From Streptosporangium subroseum (lineage in GTDB: Bacteria; Actinomycetota; Actinomycetes; Streptosporangiales; Streptosporangiaceae), in NCBI RefSeq assembly GCF_900188345.1, contig NZ_FZOD01000041.1, forward strand, positions 1 through 64,000: a stretch of DNA of 64,000 bases, given 5' to 3'. The position numbers were made by a program, and so were the translations under genes. A model generated the notes under the pieces. That model was given only the letters and a program-made list of their open reading frames with translations. It was not told where the DNA came from and did not search any database. How positions within the stretch are numbered: the first letter of the stretch is position 1; each line of letters starts with the position of its first letter. Below, piece after piece: positions 43,928-51,907 of the stretch.

Positions 43928-45733
43928 TCAGGCACCGCTCACCACCACCCGGTCGCCCTCTTTCAGCGCGCCCGGCTTCACGGGCGTCACCTCCACGGTG
44001 CCGTCGGCGGTGAGGCCGGTCCTGACCTCCACGTCGCCGGTCTTGTCGCCGCCGGGCAGTTCCACCTGGACACGGGGCCGGCCGTTGGCCGAGGTGACGA
44101 CCGCGGCCACCGGCACGGTGAGCACGGCATTCTCGGTGGCTCCGACAGAGATCTTCACGGTGACCGGCGCGCCGACCAGCCCCCGCAAACCCTTGGTGAC
44201 CGTCGGGGTGAGCAGCACCGGTACCGAGCCCAGCTCCTCGTCGGAAACCCCGGTGGCCCCGGCGCCTCCGGCCTTCTCCTCGGCCTCGGCGGGCCTGGCC
44301 GCGTCGCCGGTCGCGCTCAGCACGGCGGGGAACCGCGTCTCGTCGGCGGTCTCCAGCGTGGCCTCCATACCCTTGCGCAGCAGCTTCGCCTCCCGGCTCT
44401 CCACCGAACCGGTCACCGCGAAGGCCGAACTGGTCACCGTGGCGACCTTGCCCTCGGCGGCGTCGCCGGGCTTCACCTCCGCCTTGTCCAGCCGGGCGGG
44501 GAGCGCGGGAAGGAAGACGATCTCGCCGGGCGGGATGCCGATGCCGTACGTCTTCAGGTATTCGGCCAGGATCGATCTGGCGCTCGCCACGTTCTTGCCG
44601 CCGTTGGTGACCTTCAGCTGGAGCGGGGAGTTCTGGCGGGCCTGGCGCAGCGCCTGCTCGGCGACGGCCACGGTCTCCTGGCCCAGCCGTACGGCCCTGC
44701 GCAGTTCTCCAAGGCGTTTCTCCTTGCCCGCGCTCGCCTGGTCCCCGAAGGCATCCAGGGCGGTGCGCGCGGATTCCAGGTTCTGCCGGGCATTGGAGAC
44801 CCTCAGCTCCAGCAGTCGCCTGTCCTCCGGTTTGGCTGTGGGGAGGGCCGCCTCGGGCTTGGGCGTGGGAGGAGCCGCCTCGGGTTTGGCCGTGGGGAGG
44901 GTCTGCGGGGACCTGGCCGCGGTGAGAGCCTGCTCGGCGGCGAGCACCTCCTCCTCGCCGGCCCGTACGGCCCGGCGCAGGTCCTCCACCTGGTGTGTCT
45001 CCTCGGGGGTGAGGTCCGCGGAGTCCTCTTTCTCCAGGGCGTCCTCGGCGGCTCGCAGGTCCTCGCGGGCGTTGTCGAGCTTGAGTCTCAGCGGCAGGAC
45101 GTCGCGCCCGGCATCGAGGGTCTTGCGGTCGGTGAGCAGGGTCTCCTCGGCGGCCTGTACGGCCTGGCGCAACTGCTCCCTGGTCTGTTTGGCGGTGAGG
45201 TCGGGTTCCTGGGCCGCGTATCCCCGCTTGGCGTACCAGCGCTGGACGGCGGCCGTGGTCGCGGAGTCGAAGACGCCGCTGCTCGGCGCGCCGAACCCGA
45301 GGCGGCGCAGCGCCGCCTGGAGCTGCCTGATGTCGGTGCCGGTGGCGCCGGGGGTCATGGTCCTGTGCATGGGAACCTTGCCGCGCAGGGCGAACACCGG
45401 GCGGCCGTTGACCTCCATCAGCACCGAGCCCTCGGCGATCTTTCCGGGGCGCGGGGCCCGGGTGACCCGCTGGGCCTCCGCGGCGCCGCCCACCACACCG
45501 GCGAGGGTGACGGGCAGCGGCGACCCGTACGCCAGGGTGCCGCTGACGGCGACCGTGCTGGTGAGCTTCCGCCGTACGACGGGAGAGGTGATCAGCGACG
45601 GTTTGGGCGGCTGCCGGAGCGCGGCCTCGTCGGCGGGGGAACGCAGCCGCGTGCCGACAGCCCACCCGCCCCCGGCGATCACGATGACCCCGGCCAGAAG
45701 GCCGCCCAGCACGCGGTGCCTCGAGGTCACCAT
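43928..45733 (-). CDS. MacA/HlyD-like adaptor with peptidoglycan-binding domain
   Basis: 601 aa. N-terminal membrane helix (VLGGLLAGVIVIAGGGWAVG), membrane-proximal strand VAVSGTLAYGSPLPVTL, then a PG_binding_1 domain (TGTDIRQLQAALRRLGFGAPSSGVFDSATTAAVQRW, about 130-170), long coiled-coil hairpin (about 180-390, with a KPEAAPPTP repeat between helices), and C-terminal beta-barrel/membrane-proximal parts (VTVKISVGATENAVLTVPVAAVVT). Gram-positive adaptors of this type link an ABC exporter to the wall. It is 78 nt upstream of the ATPase gene. Confidence 0.85.
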   Translation of the reverse strand: MVTSRHRVLGGLLAGVIVIAGGGWAVGTRLRSPADEAALRQPPKPSLITSPVVRRKLTSTVAVSGTLAYGSPLPVTLAGVVGGAAEAQRVTRAPRPGKIAEGSVLMEVNGRPVFALRGKVPMHRTMTPGATGTDIRQLQAALRRLGFGAPSSGVFDSATTAAVQRWYAKRGYAAQEPDLTAKQTREQLRQAVQAAEETLLTDRKTLDAGRDVLPLRLKLDNAREDLRAAEDALEKEDSADLTPEETHQVEDLRRAVRAGEEEVLAAEQALTAARSPQTLPTAKPEAAPPTPKPEAALPTAKPEDRRLLELRVSNARQNLESARTALDAFGDQASAGKEKRLGELRRAVRLGQETVAVAEQALRQARQNSPLQLKVTNGGKNVASARSILAEYLKTYGIGIPPGEIVFLPALPARLDKAEVKPGDAAEGKVATVTSSAFAVTGSVESREAKLLRKGMEATLETADETRFPAVLSATGDAARPAEAEEKAGGAGATGVSDEELGSVPVLLTPTVTKGLRGLVGAPVTVKISVGATENAVLTVPVAAVVTSANGRPRVQVELPGGDKTGDVEVRTGLTADGTVEVTPVKPGALKEGDRVVVSGA

Positions 45734-45764
45734 GGCCGTTCCGCTCTGAACGCCGCAGCGTGTT

Positions 45765-46718
45765 TCACGACGTCAGCCCGGCGTAGTAACCGAACTCCCG
45801 GTCGATCCTGTCGCGGATCCGCCGCTCCATGGGCTTGAACACGGCGTAGAAGTCCTTGCCGCACTCCAGGTCCTCCAGCGCGGCCTTGATCTCCCTGGCC
45901 AGGTACGGCCTGGCCTCGTCGGGCGTCAGGGTAGGCAGGAACCCGCCCTGGCGGAGGGTGCCTTCGCCGCCCTGCTTTGAGGCGAGGGCCTTCCTGAGGA
46001 TGGCGGAGTCGGTAACTCTGTCGAGCAGCTGCTTCTCGCCGAGGGCGAGCATCTCATCCCGGAGGACCGCCGTGCCGGCGCCGTCGATCGCGGTGGGCTT
46101 GAGCGAGCGGACCCTGGCGCCCTTGGCCTTGAGGCAGTCGCCGAACCTCCCGGCCAGGTCCAGAAGCCGCGCGTCGCCGTCGAGCTCCCGGCTCTCCACC
46201 TGTTCGAGCATCGTGCCGGCCTGCCTGGACAGATCGATCTCCGAGCTCACGGTCCTGCCGGTGAGCTTCTTGACGGCTTCCGAATAGCAGCTGTCGCGGG
46301 TGGTCCGCCAGGATTCCAGCTGCGCGGAGGAGAGCGCCATCATGATCGGGTTGTTCGGATCCTGGTCGGCGAAGCTCATTTCCCCGCTCTTGCTGTCCTC
46401 GCGATACACATATGCGGAGTAGATGCCGAAGCCGTACTTCTCCCGGTGTTTCCTCATCGCCTGGTAGTCGCCCGTCTCCCGTTCGACGTCCTCGTCGGTC
46501 TTCTGGTCCGGCGGCAGGCTCGGGCTGTACTTGAAGCCCTTCTGCTTCATGCAGTCCCCGATCGCCGCCTCCGTCTGACGGCGCATGCCCTGCGGATCGG
46601 CCGCCGTGGCCGTCTTTGCGGCGACGGTTCCGGCGGACGGCGCCGGATCGCCTCCGCACCCGGTCAGTAGGGCCAGGGCGAGGGTTGCCGTAGGCATGAC
46701 GGTGAGGACTCGTGACAC
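45765..46718 (-). CDS. Lipoprotein with conserved DCMKQKGF and CGKDFY motifs (copy 1)
   Basis: 317 aa from GTG 46718 (CGGAG site, conserved in the second copy). Signal ends LTGC. Four spaced cysteines stand in motifs GDCMKQKGFKY, DSCYSEAVKKLTG, GDCLKAKGARV and LECGKDFYAVF; ARPYLAREIKAALEDL precedes the last. No known domain is recognised. The sequence is paralogous to 46893-47801. The gene ends 32 nt before the adaptor gene, so the lipoprotein is probably part of the same export or sensing system. Confidence 0.75.
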   Translation of the reverse strand: MSRVLTVMPTATLALALLTGCGGDPAPSAGTVAAKTATAADPQGMRRQTEAAIGDCMKQKGFKYSPSLPPDQKTDEDVERETGDYQAMRKHREKYGFGIYSAYVYREDSKSGEMSFADQDPNNPIMMALSSAQLESWRTTRDSCYSEAVKKLTGRTVSSEIDLSRQAGTMLEQVESRELDGDARLLDLAGRFGDCLKAKGARVRSLKPTAIDGAGTAVLRDEMLALGEKQLLDRVTDSAILRKALASKQGGEGTLRQGGFLPTLTPDEARPYLAREIKAALEDLECGKDFYAVFKPMERRIRDRIDREFGYYAGLTS

Positions 46719-46759
46719 TGTGACTCCGTTTCGGGGTGGGGGCATGCTCGAGAGAGATG

Positions 46760-46863
46760 ATCAGCGAAGGCTTGGGCGGTTGCCGGAGCGCGGCCTCTTC
46801 AGCGGGGGAAAGCAGCCGTGTGCGGACAGTCCCCGCCCCCGGCGATCACGATGACCCCGGCCG
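46760..46863 (-). pseudogene. Remnant of a second adaptor gene
   Basis: About 105 nt align to 45591-45695, the 5' part of the adaptor gene, at roughly 90% identity with about nine substitutions and a small gap that breaks the frame. It encodes traces of the GVIVIAGGG membrane helix. It sits between the two lipoprotein paralogues, in the position the second adaptor would have had after tandem duplication. Confidence 0.8.
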
Positions 46864-46892
46864 GTACAGCCCCGGCACCCGCCGGGGTGATC

Positions 46893-47801
46893 TCATAGCC
46901 CGAACTCCTGGTACGCCCGCTGCTGGACCTCGATCTGCCCGGGGGTGAAGGCGGGATAGAAGTCCTTGCCGCACTTCAGATCGTCGAGCGCGTCCTTGAT
47001 CTCTCTGGCGAGGTACGGCCTGGCCTGATCGGCCGTCAGGTTGGGCTCCCAGCGCGCGCCCTCCGGCATGTCCATCTTCTTCAGCATGGACTCGGGGATC
47101 CGCTCGCCCAGGGGCTTCTTCTCGGCCTCGAACTTCAGCCGGCCGCGGTCGGCGAGCGCGGACGGCTTGGTCGAGCCGATGGGATACCCCTTGTTCTTGA
47201 GGCAGTTCCCCATGGAGACGGTGAGTTCGACGAGCCGGGGATCGCCGTCGAGCTCGCGGGTTGCCAGCTGTTCACTCCTGGCGTTGGCCTGCTCGTAGTA
47301 GTCGTCGACCGAGTCGATCTTCTTACCGGTGGCGTCCTTCACCGCCCGCTGGTAACAGGTGCGATCCGCGCCGTTGTACGCCTCGCGCTGGGTGTCGGAG
47401 AACGACATCTGGATTTTGTTGTTCGGATTGGGGTCTTCCGGGATGCCGCCCTCCGGCTCGACCATGGGGTTCGCGTACTCCTGGGGATAGACGTAGAAGG
47501 CGAAGACGCCGTATCCGTTCTTCTCTCGCCATTTTTTCATCGCCGTGTAGTCGCCGGAGTCTCGTTTGCGCTCCTCCTCGCCGATCTTGTGCGGCGCGGG
47601 GACGAACGCGATGTAGGTGAAGCCCTTCTGCTTCATGCAGTCGGCGCGGACCGACTCGATCTGATGTCTTTTGGCCTGCGAATCGGCGGTCGCGGAGGCT
47701 TTCTCGGCGGCGGGTGCCCCGGGTGCCGAATTCCCGCCGCAACCGGACAGTACGGCCAGGGCCAGGATGGCTGCGGGCATGGCTGTGAGAACGCGTGACA
47801 C
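46893..47801 (-). CDS. Lipoprotein with conserved DCMKQKGF and CGKDFY motifs (copy 2)
   Basis: 302 aa from GTG 47801, paralogue of 45765-46718. Signal MSRVLTAMPAAILALAVLSGC is close to copy 1. The same four cysteines appear in ADCMKQKGFTYI, RTCYQRAVKDATGK, GNCLKNKGYPIG and LKCGKDFYPAF, with QARPYLAREIKDALDDL before the last. The middle is more diverged, with a Pro/Asn-rich insert (GGIPEDPNPNNKI). Unknown function; extracellular, membrane-anchored. Confidence 0.75.
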   Translation of the reverse strand: MSRVLTAMPAAILALAVLSGCGGNSAPGAPAAEKASATADSQAKRHQIESVRADCMKQKGFTYIAFVPAPHKIGEEERKRDSGDYTAMKKWREKNGYGVFAFYVYPQEYANPMVEPEGGIPEDPNPNNKIQMSFSDTQREAYNGADRTCYQRAVKDATGKKIDSVDDYYEQANARSEQLATRELDGDPRLVELTVSMGNCLKNKGYPIGSTKPSALADRGRLKFEAEKKPLGERIPESMLKKMDMPEGARWEPNLTADQARPYLAREIKDALDDLKCGKDFYPAFTPGQIEVQQRAYQEFGL

Positions 47802-47873
47802 GGGGTGACTCCGTTTCGGCATGCGGGCATGGTCAGGGGGCGGTGGCTGCCACCCGCGATTCGATCGGGCAGG

Positions 47874-48974
47874 TTAGAGGAGGACGTGCCGCTTCGCGCG
47901 GTACGGCACGATCACGGCCAGCACCGTCAGGAAGACGAGCAGGGCCAGGTGCGCCACGTCCTGGCTGGACTGGGCGCCGAGGTTCTCGGCGTAGACGGCG
48001 CAGACCGGGATGAGATAGATGACGGAGGCCATGGCCCAGCGCGGGTCGCGGGCCACGTGGCCCGCCCAGATCGCGAGGACGAGGACCCCGATTTCCACGG
48101 CGACCCTGGCCACCGTGAGGGGGCCGGGCCCGGCCGTGAAGTCGAGCCCGGCCGGGTTGGCACCGGCGAGTGCCGGGATCGCCGCCCACCACAGCCACGA
48201 TCGTGCTCCGACGGGCCGAGGCTCCCGGGCGGCCAGCGCCAGCAGGCCCAGCGCGATCAGTGCGTAACCGACCATCGGCGCCACCGGGCCGCCGCTCCCG
48301 TAGAGTGCTCCGCCGCCCCAGACCGGGTCGGGATAGACCGGCAGCAGTGTCACATCCAGCCAGGTGCGGCCGAGCGTGATCGAGCAGACCTTGACCGCGA
48401 CCAGCACGACCACCGGCAGCGCCGTACGCACCCGGCCGCGCATGATCAGGGCGACGGCGAGCGCCGACAGCCCCACCCAGAGCGGGACGGTGGTCGCGTA
48501 CGGCACCAGCATCGCCAGTTGGGCGACCGACAACGCCAGGACTCCGAGGTGAACCCCGTCGACCCAGGCGGGCCGCTCCGTCGCGTAGGTCACTCTCGTC
48601 CGCAGTCCGCCGACGATCAGCGCGAAGGACTCCCGGGCCGAGGGCAGGGTGCGCCCCGGCTCGGCGGTGTCGAGCAGGGTGGCGATGAGCTCGCCGCCGT
48701 ATCCGGACCGGTAGCCGCGGGGGTATCCCCGCAGCAGCCGGCGATACCGTCGTTCCAGGACCCCCGCGCCCGCCCCCGTGGCGGTGCGCGGGCCCGTGGT
48801 GACGTCGTTCGGCTCCGCGATGAGGCCTGCTCCCATGGTGGCGTTCGGGCCGGTTCCGCTGCTCGTCTCCGCGGAGGAGCTCGGGTCCGTGGTGGCGCCC
48901 GTTCCCGCGCGAGCGTCCGGACCTGTGCTGGTGCCCGCCCCTGCGGGGACGTTCGGGTCCGTGGCGACGGTCAT
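47874..48974 (-). CDS. PadR-linked membrane protein (HAAS-like N-terminal helix)
   Basis: 366 aa. A Thr/Gly/Ala-rich disordered start (residues 1-72) is followed by LERRYRRLLRGYPRGYRSGYGGELIATLLD, typical of membrane proteins co-encoded with PadR regulators, and about eight hydrophobic helices. Start ATG 48974 overlaps the PadR stop (ATGA). Such proteins are thought to sense envelope state together with PadR; no direct evidence here. Confidence 0.75.
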   Translation of the reverse strand: MTVATDPNVPAGAGTSTGPDARAGTGATTDPSSSAETSSGTGPNATMGAGLIAEPNDVTTGPRTATGAGAGVLERRYRRLLRGYPRGYRSGYGGELIATLLDTAEPGRTLPSARESFALIVGGLRTRVTYATERPAWVDGVHLGVLALSVAQLAMLVPYATTVPLWVGLSALAVALIMRGRVRTALPVVVLVAVKVCSITLGRTWLDVTLLPVYPDPVWGGGALYGSGGPVAPMVGYALIALGLLALAAREPRPVGARSWLWWAAIPALAGANPAGLDFTAGPGPLTVARVAVEIGVLVLAIWAGHVARDPRWAMASVIYLIPVCAVYAENLGAQSSQDVAHLALLVFLTVLAVIVPYRAKRHVLL

Positions 48975-49312
48975 GAGAACGCCGATCCGAGACGGAGGAC
49001 CCGGCTGGTCACGACCGATGCCGCCTGCTGCATGCGCAGGGCCTCGGCGGAGACCAGGTTCTGCCCCTCGTCGGTGAGCACGAAGTATCTCCTCGGCCGC
49101 CCCTCGACGATCTCCTCGCGGTCGACGGCGATCAGCCCGCCCGCCGCCAGCCGGTCGAGCGCGCCGTAGAGCGTGCCGACCGGGAGCCTGACCCGCTCCT
49201 CCGAGAGCTTCAGGGTCTGCTTGATGATGCCGTGCCCGTGAAGGGGGCCGTCGAGCAGTGAGGCGAGGATGAAGTAGGTCGGCTCGCTGACCGTGGTTGA
49301 TCCTTTAGCCAT
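48971..49312 (-). CDS. PadR family transcriptional regulator
   Basis: 113 aa winged helix: PTYFILASLLDGPLHGHGIIKQTLKLSEERVRLPVGTLYGALDRL then GLIAVDREEIVEGRPRRYFVLTDEGQNLV. Typical PadR-s1 repressor size. First gene of the export cluster running to 41783. A perfect inverted repeat overlaps its promoter, so autorepression is likely. Confidence 0.93.
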   Translation of the reverse strand: MAKGSTTVSEPTYFILASLLDGPLHGHGIIKQTLKLSEERVRLPVGTLYGALDRLAAGGLIAVDREEIVEGRPRRYFVLTDEGQNLVSAEALRMQQAASVVTSRVLRLGSAFS

Positions 49313-49318
49313 GCGGAG

Positions 49319-49347
49319 GACCATACTTCGCCCGGCGAAGTATGGTC
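49319..49347 (-). promoter_or_regulatory. PadR operator overlapping the cluster promoter
   Basis: Perfect 14-bp inverted repeat around one central base: GACCATACTTCGCC at 49319-49332, its complement at 49334-49347. On the minus strand TTGACC (49349-49344) and TATGGT (49323-49318) form -35/-10 boxes 20 nt apart (18-20 nt spacer depending on the register). The start point would fall at about 49311-49312, at the ATG itself. Confidence 0.8.
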
Positions 49348-49566
49348 AAATTGCGCCTCCGGAGAGACCTTTCCCGCAGCAATTGGGGAACCGTCCCGGG
49401 GTGGCGGAGAACCCTGTCCGCATCGGCCGAGGTGGCTGCCTTGACGTGACCGAAGGGCTCGTCATCGGCCTGGGGCCATCGGTGCGCGGTGTGGCACCTC
49501 AAGCCCTGGCTCTTCGGACCGGGGTCGTCAACCGGTCGAGGATGGTCGGGAGACGTGTCCACACCG
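49348..49566. other. Intergenic region upstream of the PadR cluster
   Basis: Between the PadR operator and the terminator of the M1 peptidase gene. No gene, repeat or RNA element is seen. Confidence 0.5.
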
Positions 49567-49606
49567 ACCGAGGCGGTTACCCCTCCATCGGGATAACCGC
49601 CTCGGT
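49567..49606 (-). terminator. Terminator of the M1 peptidase gene
   Basis: Perfect 13-bp stem ACCGAGGCGGTTA (49567-49579) with its complement (49594-49606), 14-nt loop, 33 nt beyond the minus-strand stop at 49639. Confidence 0.75.
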
Positions 49607-49638
49607 ATGGGGCCTGAGTGCCGTGAGGTCGTCGAGGA

Positions 49639-51099
49639 TTACCAGGTCGTCGGCTTGCTGGGGGTGAACAGCCAGGCGTCGAAGAGCTTGTCGAGTTGCT
49701 TGCCGGAGATCTTCTCCGCCAGCGCGATGAACTCCTCGGTGGTGACGTATCCGTACTTGTGGTCGGCGGTCCAGGTCTTCAGCAGCTTGAAGAACGCCGG
49801 GTCGCCGATCCGCTGCCTGAGCGCCTGGAGCGTCATGCCGCCGCGGGTGTAGACCGAGCTGTTGAAGAGGTCGTCGGGCCTGGCGTGGCCCGCCGGGTAT
49901 TTCCAGATGGCGTCGTCCGCCGGAGCCGCGTACTCCTTCTGGAACTGCTGCTCGGCGGTCTTGCCGCCGTTGTGCTCGGACCAGAGCCACTCGGCGTAGG
50001 TCGCGAAGCCCTCGTTGAGCCAGAGCTCCCTCCACCGCCTGATGGTCAGGCTGTCGCCGAACCACTGGTGGGCCAGCTCGTGGGCGATGATCGCGCTGTC
50101 CGGGGTGAACCCGCCGTAGAGGGGCTTGGTCTGGTTCTCCAGGGCGTAGCCGGCGGAGAAGTCGTCGACCACGCCGCCGGTGGAGGAGAACGGGTAGGGG
50201 CCGAACACGGTGCTCCAGTAGTCGGTGATCTTCCCCGACTCCGTGTACAGATTGTCCAGCGTGCCGCGGAACTTCGGATCCACGGCCGCCAGGTTCTTGA
50301 TCCCCGCGGCGGTCTTGCCCTGGCGCAGCTCGAACTTGCCCAGCGTTATGGTGGCCAGGTAGCTCGCCATCGGGTTTTTCTCCTTCCAGAGGAAGGTCGT
50401 CTTGCCGTCACCGGTCTTCGGCTCACCGACGAGCTCGCCGTTGGCCAGTGCGGTGGTCCCCTTGGGAACGGTGATCTCGAAGTCGTAGCTCGCCTTGTCC
50501 GCCGGGTGGTCGTTGCCGGGGAACCAGGTCCTGGCGCCGTTGGGCTCGCACGCGACGAACGCGCCGTCCTTGGTCGGGATGAAACCGTAGGTGCCGAGGT
50601 TGGTGGAGTGCTGGACCGGCTTGGGCTCTCCGGCGTAGGAGACCTCGACCTTGAACGGGGTCTTGTCGGGGATGTACGCGGCCGGGGTCACGGTCAGCTC
50701 CTGCTTGGCCCGCTCGAACGTCGCGGGCCTGCCGTTCACAGTGATCTTGCTGACGTCGAAACCGGCCAGATCCAGGTTGAAGCTGGACAGGTCCTGGGTG
50801 GACGTGGCCTCGATCCCGGCCACGCCGGAGAGGCGTTTGGTGGGCGGGTCGTAGTCGATCTTGAGCCGGTAGTGGGCGACGTCGTAGCCGCCGTTGCCGT
50901 CGGTCGGGAAGTCGGGATCGCCGATTCCCGGGGCGCCGGCCCTGCCCGCATGCTGCGCGACGGTGCGCGTGCCGTCGGGGGGCGCCGGGTTGTCGACGGC
51001 TGAGGCGGGGACGCTTTCCCCGCTCGACGCCGAGCAGGCAACTGCCCCGAATGTGCCGAGAAGAGTAGCGGTTACCACGATAAGCCGACTGGACGTCAT
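49639..51099 (-). CDS. Secreted M1 family zinc metallopeptidase (lipoprotein)
   Basis: 486 aa. Lipoprotein-type signal TLLGTFGAVAC. The N-terminal beta domain is followed by the catalytic site IIAHELAHQWFGDSL plus WLNEGFATYAEWL (HExxH-18-E zinc ligands); YALENQT stands in place of the GAMEN motif, with ASTG-like SSTGGVVDDFSAG before it. It lacks the large C-terminal ERAP-like domain of aminopeptidase N, so it is a short actinobacterial type. Start ATG 51099. Confidence 0.92.
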   Translation of the reverse strand: MTSSRLIVVTATLLGTFGAVACSASSGESVPASAVDNPAPPDGTRTVAQHAGRAGAPGIGDPDFPTDGNGGYDVAHYRLKIDYDPPTKRLSGVAGIEATSTQDLSSFNLDLAGFDVSKITVNGRPATFERAKQELTVTPAAYIPDKTPFKVEVSYAGEPKPVQHSTNLGTYGFIPTKDGAFVACEPNGARTWFPGNDHPADKASYDFEITVPKGTTALANGELVGEPKTGDGKTTFLWKEKNPMASYLATITLGKFELRQGKTAAGIKNLAAVDPKFRGTLDNLYTESGKITDYWSTVFGPYPFSSTGGVVDDFSAGYALENQTKPLYGGFTPDSAIIAHELAHQWFGDSLTIRRWRELWLNEGFATYAEWLWSEHNGGKTAEQQFQKEYAAPADDAIWKYPAGHARPDDLFNSSVYTRGGMTLQALRQRIGDPAFFKLLKTWTADHKYGYVTTEEFIALAEKISGKQLDKLFDAWLFTPSKPTTW

Positions 51100-51177
51100 G
51101 TCCTGAAGCCCCCCTTTTTCTGGCCCGGGTCTCACCGGGCCGCATCGACGGCAGACTACGCGAACGGCCTCTGACCA

Positions 51178-51837
51178 TCAGGTATCTACGACAAGCGTCT
51201 TGGCGGCCATGTCGTGGAGAGCTTGTTTGCGCTGGTTGAAAAGGATGAATGCCAGGTCAATCCAGCCCAGGCAACAGGTGGCGTACATCACCCACGTCGC
51301 CACCTCGCGGAGGGCGGCCTGCCCGACGCCGACCCTCTGCCCGCTGACGTCGGTCACTCGCAGGTGGAGAAGTTTCTTGCCGAGGGTCTGGCCGTTCCAG
51401 AAGGCGGTCAGCAACCAGTAGTAGAGGAAACCGACAACGGCCGCGAGCAGTGTGTGCTGGATGGGAATCCGGACGAAGACGCCCGACTCGATGTCCAAGA
51501 TAGTGCCGTATGTCTGGTAAGTGAACGGCGAGGAGATGAGGCTGACGATGATGATGTCGAGGATGCCTGCGAACAGGCGGCGCCAGCGTCCGCCCAGCCT
51601 GGCGGGCATCGGTCCGGGCAGCCCGAAGCAGGGCCCCGGCCCGATCGGGCCGGGGCCGTACTCCGGTGCGCCGTGGCCGGATGGACCGGAGTCGTGCTCA
51701 GGTGCGGCGTACCCGGGGGTTCCACCGCCGGACGCGCCGTGACCCGGCCCTTGGCGACCTTGGCCGGGAGGGGGGTCGGGCGGGGGAGGGGGCGAGGGGT
51801 TCGATCGCGGCTCGTCCGGCGGTGGTGGTGATGCCAT
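51178..51837 (-). CDS. RDD family membrane protein
   Basis: 219 aa. A Pro/Gly-rich disordered N-terminus (about 80 residues) precedes the RDD core: LGGRWRRLFAGILDIIIVSLISS, LLAAVVGFLYYWLLTAFWNGQTLGKKLLHLRVTDVSG and ALREVATWVMYATCCLGWIDLAFILFNQRKQALHDMAAKTLVV. Three membrane helices. ATG 51837 with AAGGT before it. Unknown function, possibly ion or small-molecule transport. Confidence 0.9.
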   Translation of the reverse strand: MASPPPPDEPRSNPSPPPPPDPPPGQGRQGPGHGASGGGTPGYAAPEHDSGPSGHGAPEYGPGPIGPGPCFGLPGPMPARLGGRWRRLFAGILDIIIVSLISSPFTYQTYGTILDIESGVFVRIPIQHTLLAAVVGFLYYWLLTAFWNGQTLGKKLLHLRVTDVSGQRVGVGQAALREVATWVMYATCCLGWIDLAFILFNQRKQALHDMAAKTLVVDT

Positions 51838-51907
51838 GTGACCTTGATCGCCATGGACCGGCCAGCTCAAAGTCAAGCGTTGTTAAAGACTCTCCATGAA
51901 ATCCTGG

